Assembly: GCA_964472315.1 (NCBI GenBank)
Contig: CAYYJS010000012.1
Span: 13,027 to 77,026 of the forward strand
Reading direction: 5' to 3'
Length of the DNA: 64,000 bases
Source of the DNA: CAYYJS01 sp964472315
GTDB taxonomy: Bacteria; Verrucomicrobiota; Kiritimatiellia; UBA8416
Under the pieces are notes generated by a model. It did no database searches and was not told where the DNA came from. It saw only the letters and a program-made list of their open reading frames with translations. Positions 25,966 to 35,025 of the stretch are shown here, in pieces. A program made the position numbers and the translations under genes. Numbering within the stretch: position 1 is the first letter of the stretch; each line of letters starts with the position of its first letter.

Positions 25966-28900
25966 ATGATCGGAACGGTACGAATCGTGTGGATGGCGGT
26001 GGCGCTGGCGATCGCGATGGGCGGTGTGTGCAGGGCCGAGGCGGCGGCGGTGGCGCCGCTGGAGTTGTTGAGGGCTTCGTGTTTCGGGACCGCGGCGAAC
26101 GACAACTTCGAGGGCGTGGCCGTCGGCGCGGATGGCGCGATCTACCTGGCCGGCAACGCCGGGACGCCGCTGGACGCGCTGCCGGACGGCGTCGTGCCGG
26201 TCACGGTGGGCGCGGACGCGGTCGATCCGCGGATTGGCTGCGGGTTCGTGCTGAAGCTGACGCCGGACGCGTCGCGCGTCCTTGCCTGCGTGCAGTTGGG
26301 CAGGGGATTGCTGCATGCGACCGCGGTGGCGGCGACGGCGGATGCCGTGTACGTCGGCGGCTACGCGACCGACGGCCTGGAGGCGCTGCTGAAGGAGCGG
26401 CCGGGCCTGATGCGGGAGTATCCGCTGCACGCGGAACGAACGCTGATGGGGGAGGGCGGCCTGGCGGCCGCCAACGGACTGCCGCCGGACAAGCCCGACC
26501 CGCTCGAAGGGCGGCCGTGGCTGGGGCGGCGCGGCGCGCCCTGCGTGTTGCGCTTTTCCGCGGACCTGCGGACATTGGAAGCCGGCACGTACCTTGAGGG
26601 CTGGCAGCAGGTTTATGACAAGGACCGCCAGTGCGGGCGCGACCGCGAGGGTAAACGCAGGGGACCGTTCCAGGAGTACTTCTGGCAGCCGATCGACATC
26701 TGTCCGCTTGCGTCGGGCGACGTGGTGGTGTCGCACGACGGCGGTTACTTCCGGCTCCTGACCGATGCGGACCGCGCGGCCGCGGCCGGCCTGGACAGCG
26801 CCGAGGCGCGCGACGGTCTGCTGAAGCGCTTGGCGTTCTACGACGTGGCCGACCACGTGAGCCGGCTCTCCGGCGACCTGAGCCGGCGCGCCTGGAAGAC
26901 GGACATCCACACGCCGCCCACCGACATCGCGACCGCGAACCGGCTGAAGAACGGGTGGAACCGCCCGCACTACGGCAATACGCGTGTCCACCGCATGCGC
27001 CTCGACACCGCCGGGAACCCGTGGGTATGCGGCTGGTCGGCCACCGCGACCAGCAACGAGCCGTGGTGGTCTCCGTTCCTGTGGCGGCTTGACCCGGCGT
27101 CGGGCGCGCCGACGCGCCGGCTCTACGAATACGATCCCATGGGCGGCGGCGGCAACCGCATGGGTGGGCTGGTGGCCGATACGGCCGTGCTGAGCGTCGC
27201 CGCCGAACCCGATGGCAATCTCCTGACCTGTCTGATCTCGGACGGCGGCAACACGCCGATGTGGCAGGGACCGCGCGGCGCCGAAGGCGGCAAGATGCTC
27301 GGACCGGTGCCGGGGCCTTCGCACACCAAGGGCGTGCATCACTTCTGGGGCCAGACGCACCGCGTGGACGGCCGCACGTTCGACGGTCTTGGCGGCGTGA
27401 AGAGCGGGCCCTACGCCTGGACGATCGACATGGCCGGACTGCCCGACGGCCATTTCCTGGCGTTGGGCCGGGTCAACTGCCCGCTGCCCTATACCCCGAA
27501 CGCCTGGTGGACAAACAGCCCGGTGGCCAACCCGAACGCGTTCCTGCGTGTGGTCGGTCCGGACTACGAGACCACGTTCTGGAGCGAGATTCCCGGCGTC
27601 CACCCGTTCGAGGTAAAACCGATCGGCGGAGATCGTTACCTGATTGTCGGCTTCGCCGACGGCGGATCGGCGCCGATGAAGGAAAGCCTCGTGGCCGAGG
27701 CCCAGGGCGCGCAGGACGCCTGGTTCGCGATCGTCAAGTGGGCGCCGCCGCGCACGGATGCGTCGGTCAAATGGCAGTACCGTGTGCCGCTCGAAGGCGG
27801 GACTCCCAAACGGCCGGCCTGCGCGTACGTGTGGATCCCGCCGGCCGCGGCGACCGTCCGCGGCCTGGTGCTCGACGGCGAAGCCGAGTTCGGCCTGTCG
27901 CCGGCCGTGCGGCAGGCCTGCGCGGACCACAACCTGGCTATTGTGCGGTTCGAGCATCTGCTCGGCACCTTCCGTTTCTGGCGGGAGGACGACCGCGATG
28001 CGCAGAACCTGTTGGCGGCCCTCGATACGCTGGCGGAACGGACGGGGCGACCGGAGCTGCGGCGCGTCCCCTGGATTACATTCGGCCATTCCACGGGCGG
28101 CATCTTCTGCCGCAACGTCGCGTACTGGAAGCCGGAGCGCACGGCGGGCGTCATCCACTACAAGAGCGGCAACTTCCATCAGAAGGACGTTCAGCCGCCC
28201 GCGCCGCACAGTCTGACGGGTGTGCCGATGCTGATCATCAACGGTCAGTACGAGACCTTCGGGCCGGCGGGCGTCGAGCAGTCGGACCCGGGTGACGGGC
28301 GGCTCGACGCGCGCTACGGGCGCGAGACGCAATGGGTGTATGTGCGGGCCGACATCCGCACGTTCCGGGATCGCGATCCGAACCACCTGATGTCGCTGGT
28401 GCTCGACCCTGGCGGCGACCATTTCTTCGGGTTGCCCGCATTGTGGGAACAGGCGGCGCTCTTCATCCGCAAGACGGCCGAGTTCCGCATTCCGGCGGCG
28501 TTGCCACCGGGCGACGGACCGGTGAGGTGTCTGCCCGTGAAGGCGGAGGACGGCTGGCTCAGCGATGCCGACCTCAAGGCGCCGAAGCATGCGGCGGCGC
28601 CTTGGGCCGACTATGCGGGCGACAAGACCGGCGCGTTCTGGCATTTCGATCGCGAGTCCGCCGAAGCGGCCGCGCGGCAGCACCGCAACCTGGCGGAGCC
28701 CCAGTGCATCGAAGGTCCGGAATGCGTCTGGCTGGACGACGGCGACGGGTGGACGTTCCGCGCCTCCGCCCGCTGGGCGGAGACGCTGCCGGAGAAGTAC
28801 TGCGGTCCGCTGGCCGGCCTGAAGATCGGGCACGCGGAGCAACCCTTCGCATTCCACTGCCGTCCGATCGATCCGGTCGAGCTGCTCGGCTCCGACCGCT

Positions 28901-29292
28901 TCCGGCTGTTGCGGCACACGGCGGTTGCCGTCGCGGCCGTGCATCCCGGCGACGGCACGTATCGCGCCACGAGCCGGTGGAACAACCTGAATCCTCCCGC
29001 GGTCGCCGGCGATAAGCAGACCATCGAGTTCGCGCCGCTCGCGGACCTGAAGCCGGGCGCGGAACCGACGCCCTTGACGGCCACGGCCTCGTCGGGGTTG
29101 CCGGTGCATTACGAGGTGGACTACGGGTCGGTCGCCATCGAGGGCGGCCGGCTGGTCGTGCGCGACGTGCCGGCGGTTTGCCGGTATCCGATCGCGTGTC
29201 GCGTCACGGCGTGGCAGATCGGCCGCCGCGTCGCGCCGACGGTCGAGCCCGCCGCGCCGGTGTCGCGTGATTTCAACGTGGTGGCGCCGTGA
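25966..29292 (+). CDS. Secreted propeller plus alpha/beta-hydrolase protein
   Basis: 1108 residues with a signal peptide (VRIVWMAVALAIAMGGVCRAEA). The N-terminal half has propeller-like repeats of the kind ASCFGTAANDNFEGVAVGADGAIYLAGN, related in style to the 15104 and 17672 products. From about residue 600 an alpha/beta-hydrolase domain begins, with the nucleophile elbow ITFGHSTGGIF (Ser709) and a later GGDHFFG that may supply the catalytic His. The C-terminal 250 residues are beta-rich. An esterase acting on polysaccharide decorations is plausible. The stop overlaps the next start (GTGA at 29289), so it is co-translated with a lyase-like protein. Confidence 0.72.
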   Translation: MIGTVRIVWMAVALAIAMGGVCRAEAAAVAPLELLRASCFGTAANDNFEGVAVGADGAIYLAGNAGTPLDALPDGVVPVTVGADAVDPRIGCGFVLKLTPDASRVLACVQLGRGLLHATAVAATADAVYVGGYATDGLEALLKERPGLMREYPLHAERTLMGEGGLAAANGLPPDKPDPLEGRPWLGRRGAPCVLRFSADLRTLEAGTYLEGWQQVYDKDRQCGRDREGKRRGPFQEYFWQPIDICPLASGDVVVSHDGGYFRLLTDADRAAAAGLDSAEARDGLLKRLAFYDVADHVSRLSGDLSRRAWKTDIHTPPTDIATANRLKNGWNRPHYGNTRVHRMRLDTAGNPWVCGWSATATSNEPWWSPFLWRLDPASGAPTRRLYEYDPMGGGGNRMGGLVADTAVLSVAAEPDGNLLTCLISDGGNTPMWQGPRGAEGGKMLGPVPGPSHTKGVHHFWGQTHRVDGRTFDGLGGVKSGPYAWTIDMAGLPDGHFLALGRVNCPLPYTPNAWWTNSPVANPNAFLRVVGPDYETTFWSEIPGVHPFEVKPIGGDRYLIVGFADGGSAPMKESLVAEAQGAQDAWFAIVKWAPPRTDASVKWQYRVPLEGGTPKRPACAYVWIPPAAATVRGLVLDGEAEFGLSPAVRQACADHNLAIVRFEHLLGTFRFWREDDRDAQNLLAALDTLAERTGRPELRRVPWITFGHSTGGIFCRNVAYWKPERTAGVIHYKSGNFHQKDVQPPAPHSLTGVPMLIINGQYETFGPAGVEQSDPGDGRLDARYGRETQWVYVRADIRTFRDRDPNHLMSLVLDPGGDHFFGLPALWEQAALFIRKTAEFRIPAALPPGDGPVRCLPVKAEDGWLSDADLKAPKHAAAPWADYAGDKTGAFWHFDRESAEAAARQHRNLAEPQCIEGPECVWLDDGDGWTFRASARWAETLPEKYCGPLAGLKIGHAEQPFAFHCRPIDPVELLGSDRFRLLRHTAVAVAAVHPGDGTYRATSRWNNLNPPAVAGDKQTIEFAPLADLKPGAEPTPLTATASSGLPVHYEVDYGSVAIEGGRLVVRDVPAVCRYPIACRVTAWQIGRRVAPTVEPAAPVSRDFNVVAP

Positions 29293-32066
29293 TCGGGAAG
29301 ACGGGATGCGGCATTGTCGCGGCGCTGCTGGCGATCTCGATCGCGGCGGCGCGCGGGTCGGAGTGTGCGCGGTTCGACATTCGCGAGCCTCTGGGCGTCA
29401 ACTGGCCGGGCGAATGGATCGTGCGCGAGCTGCCGGGCGTCGAGGGTGAAATCCACGTGATCGACGAAACCGGCGGCAGGAGCGTGCCGTCTCAGCTCGT
29501 CGAGGAAGAGGGCATGCGCCGGGTGCTGTTTCTGGCCGCGGTGCGCGCCCGCACGAATGCGGTTTTCCGGGTTGTCGCCGGGCCGGGACCGCGCGACTGG
29601 CGGCCTGTCACGGTCGATGGGCTGCGCATCGAGAACGGTCTGTATGCGATCGCGTTCCCCGACCGGAAGCCGTTGCCCGTTGCCGACGGCCTGCCCACCG
29701 AATCGCACTGGCCGGCGGGCGCCGAGGTGACCGGCGTGCGTGACGAATGGCTGGAACGCGGTCCTGCGCGCGTGGTGTTGAGCCGGACGTTTGCGTTCAC
29801 GAATCCGGAACACCGCTACCGGATTGTCTTCGATTGCCGTGCGGAGGACCCTTGGATCGGCGTCGAGGAGCGGTACGCGTTCGACCGCGGCTCGTTCATC
29901 CGCTGGGACATGGCCGGGCTCGGGGCCGACCGCGTCTATCATCCGCACTCGTTCAACGCGCGCACCTCGCAAGTGGGCGGCAACCCGGAGGATTCCACGC
30001 TCGAGCCGGAGCGGCATCCGATCGCCACGCTGGGGCCGATCTGGCGCGACATCTGGTTCGGCGGCGGGCCTTTCGCCTTCGTGTACGCGACGAACGCCGC
30101 GTCCGGCATCGGCGTGGCCGCGGTGCGTGGCAGTCGGTGGGACGCGCCGCCCGGCGTGTCGCTCGAATCGCAGAATCCGGCTGTTCACGGGGACCGGGAG
30201 CGCGAAGGACGGGTTTGGGTGCGCCTGCCTGCCGACGGCGGCACGCGGCACTGGGCGATTGTTCCGGGAGCCGCAGCGTTGCGGAAGGAGATTCCCGGCA
30301 TGATCAGGCGGCGGGTCGAGATTCCGCTCGATGTCGTGCTGAAGGACTGGATTCTGGACTGGCCCTCGCAGTCTACTCCGGCGACGCACGGCATGCTGGG
30401 CGTCTATCTCGGCGGGAGTTTCAACGAGCACCTCAAGTGTCCAACGACGTTTCCGCGCCGCGTGAAGAAGCAGATGCCCGAGGGCGGTCCGTTCAAGAGC
30501 CGCGATCTGGCGGCACTGGCCTACATCTTCACGAACCCCGACTACTGGCCGGGTCCGACGTACCGGTGGACGATCGGCAATCCGAACTTCCATACCGACA
30601 TGTACCCGGTTCCGTTTCTTGCCGGACTGCTGATGCCCGACCATCCGCACGCCCGGCGCTGGGTGGAGTTCGGGATGGAAAACCTCAAGTGGCAGGTCGA
30701 GCAGGACAGCTTTCCCGGCGGGGCCTGGAGCGAAAGCATCGGGTATTCCGGGGCGTTCTTCAGCGTGGCGCGCTATTTGCGCATGGCCCGCGAGGGCGGG
30801 TTCGGCAATGCCTTCCGCGACTGGCCGCGGATTCGGGAGATTCTCCAGTGGTTCGCGTGCATGGAAACGTCGGTCGACCCGCGCTACGGCACGCGCCAGA
30901 TGGCGCCGCTGGGCGACACGAGCGCTGGCGACTACGCGCCGCGGCTCAACGCGGTTGCCGACGATTACCTGGGCGTTGACGAGATCTTCGCCGAGCAGTT
31001 GCGCCGGTTCCCCGAGAAGTGGGAGCGGGCGCTGGACATCGGCGGCCGCGAGTTCCCGGGGTTCGGCGCGATGATGCGGGGCAATGCCTACGATCCGCGT
31101 CGCGAATCGTTCGCGACCGTCAAGGCCGGTCCCGCCCGCAACCACTACCAGGGCGATGAACTCTCGTTCTACTTCGCCTCGCTCTCGACGCCGCTGGCGA
31201 TCGACTACGCCTGCCACTATTCGCCCCGGCCGAACCATGCCGCCATGCACAACCGGCCGGACCTGAACGGGTTCCTGCCGCTGGCGATCGGTGTTCCGCG
31301 CGCGTTCGCGACGAACGCGGTTGCCGACGTGTTCGTGGCCGACGAGATCGCCACACGGGTCAGCCACGTCCCGATCCTGCCGCACGAGACGACCATGCCC
31401 GGGTGGGAATATCCCGTCACCCGTCTGCCGGAGGACAAGCCGTGGAAGTTTCGTCGGTACGCCATGCTGGTCAAGCACGCCCCGGCGTCGAGCCGGCTGC
31501 CCGACTACCTGGTTGTGCGCGACGAGATCGAGTCGCCCGAGCCGCTGTGGTGGAACCTGCACGTTCTGGCGCGCGCCGTCCGGCGGGATGGAAACACATT
31601 CGTGTTCACCGGGCAGCTCGGCGTCGATCTGGCCGTCCACGTGTTGAGTCCCGAGATCGTGGAAGTGGAGCAGCGCCGGTGGGGCTGGGGCGGCTCGCTG
31701 GCCGACAAGCGCGGCAAGAAGGGCGCGGCCTACGAGGCGGCCTGTTTCGGGCGGGTTGTCCCGGAGGAGTTCGAGTTCGGCACCTGGAAGGGACCGGACG
31801 GCCATGGCGGCGAACAGGCGGAATGGCTGCGCCTCCGCGCCGCGGCGGGACGGAGCGAGTGGCTTGTCGTTCTTATGCCGTTCCGCCGCGGAGAGCAGGC
31901 ACCGCGCGTGGAGCGGCTCGACGGCCACCGCGCGCGCGTCTCGCTGGGTTCCGAAGCGGAAATTGTATGTATCGGCACGATGGGAGACGATCAGGCTTCC
32001 GTCGTTCAAAACGGCGAGCGCAGCGTGCTGCTGCCCGCCGGAACCGTGAAGGCATTCGGGGATTGA
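29289..32066 (+). CDS. Heparinase II/III-like secreted protein (probable polysaccharide lyase)
   Basis: 925 residues with a signal peptide (GCGIVAALLAISIAAARGS). A helical toroid-like middle region (NLKWQVEQDSFPGGAWSES, residues about 460-480) is followed by a beta-sandwich with YACHYSPRPNHAAMHNRPDL (about 640-660), a His/Asn pattern seen in heparinase II/III-type lyases of several PL families. Such enzymes cleave uronate-containing polysaccharides by beta-elimination. The exact PL family is not assigned. The GTG start overlaps the upstream stop. Together with the upstream esterase-like protein and the rhamnosidase it suggests degradation of an acidic, decorated glycan. Confidence 0.72.
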   Translation: MIGKTGCGIVAALLAISIAAARGSECARFDIREPLGVNWPGEWIVRELPGVEGEIHVIDETGGRSVPSQLVEEEGMRRVLFLAAVRARTNAVFRVVAGPGPRDWRPVTVDGLRIENGLYAIAFPDRKPLPVADGLPTESHWPAGAEVTGVRDEWLERGPARVVLSRTFAFTNPEHRYRIVFDCRAEDPWIGVEERYAFDRGSFIRWDMAGLGADRVYHPHSFNARTSQVGGNPEDSTLEPERHPIATLGPIWRDIWFGGGPFAFVYATNAASGIGVAAVRGSRWDAPPGVSLESQNPAVHGDREREGRVWVRLPADGGTRHWAIVPGAAALRKEIPGMIRRRVEIPLDVVLKDWILDWPSQSTPATHGMLGVYLGGSFNEHLKCPTTFPRRVKKQMPEGGPFKSRDLAALAYIFTNPDYWPGPTYRWTIGNPNFHTDMYPVPFLAGLLMPDHPHARRWVEFGMENLKWQVEQDSFPGGAWSESIGYSGAFFSVARYLRMAREGGFGNAFRDWPRIREILQWFACMETSVDPRYGTRQMAPLGDTSAGDYAPRLNAVADDYLGVDEIFAEQLRRFPEKWERALDIGGREFPGFGAMMRGNAYDPRRESFATVKAGPARNHYQGDELSFYFASLSTPLAIDYACHYSPRPNHAAMHNRPDLNGFLPLAIGVPRAFATNAVADVFVADEIATRVSHVPILPHETTMPGWEYPVTRLPEDKPWKFRRYAMLVKHAPASSRLPDYLVVRDEIESPEPLWWNLHVLARAVRRDGNTFVFTGQLGVDLAVHVLSPEIVEVEQRRWGWGGSLADKRGKKGAAYEAACFGRVVPEEFEFGTWKGPDGHGGEQAEWLRLRAAAGRSEWLVVLMPFRRGEQAPRVERLDGHRARVSLGSEAEIVCIGTMGDDQASVVQNGERSVLLPAGTVKAFGD

Positions 32067-32088
32067 CCCCGGGAAGGAGATGGAACCG

Positions 32089-33159
32089 ATGAGAAGATGT
32101 GTCGCTTGCGTGTTCGTGCTGTCGCTTTTGGCCCGGGTCGATCCGGCCGATGCCGCCGGGTCGCTCGATGGGTTGCTGGGCGAACTGGACAGCGACCGCC
32201 CCGCCGTGCGGATCGAGGCGGCGAAGGCCATTCGCGAATTGGGTCGCGACGCCGCGCCGGCGGCGGACAGACTGGCCCGTCACCTGAAGGACGAGTACTA
32301 TGACGTGCGGACGGATCTGCGCGCGACCCTGGTGGCCATTGGTAAACCGGCGGTGCCCGCTTTGCGCGAAGCGTTGAAGGACCCGCACTGGCATTCCAGG
32401 ATGAACGCGCTGCTGGCTTTGGAAGCCATCGGGCCGGATGGGGGCCTGTCCGAGGATGAGTTGCGGCCGCTGCTGCGCAGCGACTCGTCCGAAATCGTCA
32501 AGCTCGCCTGCCGGATGCTGGGGCAGGTCGCGCGGCCCGGCCGGGAGCTGGTCCTGGAACTCGCGGCGCTGCTTGATGGCGAGGCGGCGGACGAGGCGAA
32601 GGTCGCCTTGTCGTCGCTGCTCGGCAAACCGTCGGATGAGGCGCGCGAAGCGGCGCAGGCGCTCGAACCCCTGCATCGCGACGCAACGGGCGACCGCCTG
32701 GCGTTACTCTCGGGACTCATGGCGCAGGCCGGGATCGAAGCCGGATTCGACAAGGTGCTGGCCCGCTACGAGTCCGACCGGGCGGCCTACAACGAATGGT
32801 TCTGCAAGACGCTCGAGAAGTCGGGCTTCCCGGCCGCCACGGTCATGCCGGTCCTGGTTCGCGAGATCGGGGCCGCCGCGAAGGCGCCCGAGCCGTGGCC
32901 GCTGGCGCGGTTGTGCATCGAGGCCGGCCGGTACGGCGCGGAGGCGGCGCCGGCCGTGCCAGTCCTGACGGAGGTGTTGAAGCACGAGGGCGAAGGCGCG
33001 CGCCGCTACGCGGCCCAGTCGCTCGGCAAGATCGGCAAAGCGGCAGCCGCGGCACTGCCGGCATTGCGCGAGCTGGCCGGGAACGACCCCGATAGCCGTG
33101 TGCGCGAGTGGGCGGCGGAAGCGGTGAAGGAGATCGTGACGGAGGTCGGCGCGGAATGA
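32089..33159 (+). CDS. Secreted HEAT-repeat protein
   Basis: A 356-residue protein with signal peptide VACVFVLSLLARVDPADAA and then HEAT repeats throughout: LDSDRPAVRIEAAKAIRELG, LKDEYYDVRTDLRATLVAIG, LKDPHWHSRMNALLALEAIG and, at the end, NDPDSRVREWAAEAVKEI. HEAT solenoids mediate protein contacts. The ATG at 32089 is nine bases after GGAG; the upstream ATG at 32080 lies within the ribosome site. Its TGA stop overlaps the start of the PQQ-like gene that follows (ATGA at 33156). Confidence 0.85.
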   Translation: MRRCVACVFVLSLLARVDPADAAGSLDGLLGELDSDRPAVRIEAAKAIRELGRDAAPAADRLARHLKDEYYDVRTDLRATLVAIGKPAVPALREALKDPHWHSRMNALLALEAIGPDGGLSEDELRPLLRSDSSEIVKLACRMLGQVARPGRELVLELAALLDGEAADEAKVALSSLLGKPSDEAREAAQALEPLHRDATGDRLALLSGLMAQAGIEAGFDKVLARYESDRAAYNEWFCKTLEKSGFPAATVMPVLVREIGAAAKAPEPWPLARLCIEAGRYGAEAAPAVPVLTEVLKHEGEGARRYAAQSLGKIGKAAAAALPALRELAGNDPDSRVREWAAEAVKEIVTEVGAE

Positions 33160-35012
33160 GGTGTCCTCCATGTTCGTCCGGGCTGCGGTGCAAGGGCGCC
33201 GTTGGCACGTGGCTGTCCGTGCCGATCGTCGCGATGGTGTGGACTGCCACCGGGCAACCCGCCTGGACCGGATAGCGCGGTCCCAACGGTTCGGGGGTCT
33301 TTCCCGGCAGCGATCCCCCAGTGGAATGCGATATGACCACCGGGCGCAACATCCTGTGGCGCACGCCGCTGCCGAACTGGGGGCACGCCAGCCCGCTGGT
33401 TGTGCGGGACCGTGCGGTCGTGATGTCCGAACCGGGCTGGAAGCACGATTGGCCGGTACTGACCTGCATCGACACCGTGGGCGGCAAGGTGTTCTGGCAG
33501 CGCGAGATCAACCACCTGCCGGTGACCGGACTGACGCCCGGGCAGCAGGCCGATGCCGCCAGGCAGGTGGCCGAGTTCCATGCGACCTGGCGCAGGCTGT
33601 ACACCGTCTTCGGCGAGACTGCCGCTCTGGGTGACGGCGATGCCGCCCGCGACCGGTTCAAGGAGTTGGGTTACGAGACGAAGTTTTCCGGCAAGAACTG
33701 GAAGCCGGGCGGCGGCTATGGTCAGCTCCGCGGCCTCAGCCCGAAGCCGCAGCTCCGGCTGCCCCACGCCGGTCTGCGACAGGACGTGTGGCGGCACGAC
33801 TGCGGGCTGGGCTACGACGAGATCGGCGCCGCTTTCGCCACGCCGGTTTCGGACGGGAAGCATCTCTACGTGGTGGCTTCGCGCAGTGCGGCGGCTTCGT
33901 ACGACTTCGAAGGCAACCTCCGGTGGATGACCTTTCTTCCGTTCCCGCCGGAACTTGGCAAATACATCGAGACCAACGGGCGATCGCCGATCCTGTACCG
34001 GGACCTGATGCTGACGGACTACCCCGGCTACACTGTGGCGATCGAGAAGGCCACCGGCCGCATCCGCTGGCAGGTCAAGACCTTCGGCGGCGGCATCGCC
34101 ACACCGGTGATCGTCACCGTCACCGACCCTGCATCCGGCGACAACGTGGACGTTCTGGTTACCGAAGGCTATCAGGGCAAAGGAATGGGCATCCATGCCA
34201 TTCGCCTGCCCGATGGCAAAGCGCTTCGGCTGGCGGCGGCCAAGCCGGGGAAGGGCGGCGCCCCTAACCGCGATGGCCTTGCGAACGCGTCCGACAGTGG
34301 CGCGGAGTCGGTCCTGCCGCCCCTGAGCCAATCCAGGACCGGCGGCTGGGGGCCGGGCGGGAATTCGATGATGGTCAACACGGACCATTGCAACGTTGCG
34401 TATTTCAGCGGTGGCTGCCACATTTCTTTCCGCGGGAGAACGGTCGAGAGTCCGGACCAGCCCTTGTGGACGAAGCTCCCGGCTGCGGTCCGGTTCGCGT
34501 TCGGCGCGGACCGGGATGCGCTGGAGGTCGAGGTCCTGTGGGATGGCGGCTCGTTCCAGGGCAAGCCGCCGGCCAACATTCCGATGGTGTACCATGGCGG
34601 AAAGCTTTTCCTTGGCGATGCTGTGCTCGATGCCCTTTCGGGCCGGGTGCTGGCGGGCGGCCGGGGGGGAGGGGGGGCGCCTCCAACGAGGCACCTGCTG
34701 CTGCTTGCCCTCGGCGGCGCCGGAGCGGGAACGGGCCGGTTCTACGGGCTCGAAGGGCCGTCGGGGATGGCCGACGGTCCCCCGCCGGCGGACAAGCCGG
34801 TGGCGCACCTTGTCTGCGGTTCGCTTGACGGCCGGTTGCTGGGCAGGAGTCCGCTTGCCATGGCCCCGCCGGACGGGGAGAAGTCGGCGCAAACGCGTTC
34901 GCAGGTGGGGTGGGAGCGCTGGGGGTTCGGCTACGGGATGCCGTTTACGATCGGCGGCGACCGTCTCTACCTGAGGAGCAGCGACGAACTGGTGTGTGTT
35001 GGAAATAGGTAG
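33156..35012 (+). pseudogene. PQQ-like beta-propeller gene interrupted by an in-frame TAG
   Basis: The ATG at 33156 overlaps the HEAT-repeat stop and opens a frame with a signal-like segment (VGTWLSVPIVAMVWTATGQ). Codon 40 (33273-33275) is TAG, in the context PAWTG-stop-RGPNGSG. PQQ-like propellers of this kind normally start WxxWRGPxGxG, so TGG (Trp) is expected there. After the stop the frame stays intact for 578 codons to 35012, with blades such as YPGYTVAIEKATGRIRWQV. A few codons later another expected Trp is Cys (PPVECD). Possible explanations are a recent nonsense mutation, a base-call error or readthrough. A G7-A-G7 run at 34663-34677 encodes an odd Gly-rich insert. Confidence 0.7.
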
Positions 35013-35025
35013 ACGGGAGTTGCGA

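Noticed and set aside
33273..33275. Genome-wide UAG recoding (pyrrolysine or Trp)
   Set aside because: TAG is the normal terminator of several intact genes here (3040, 6729, 12975, 36930, 40244, 41562), so UAG is a working stop.
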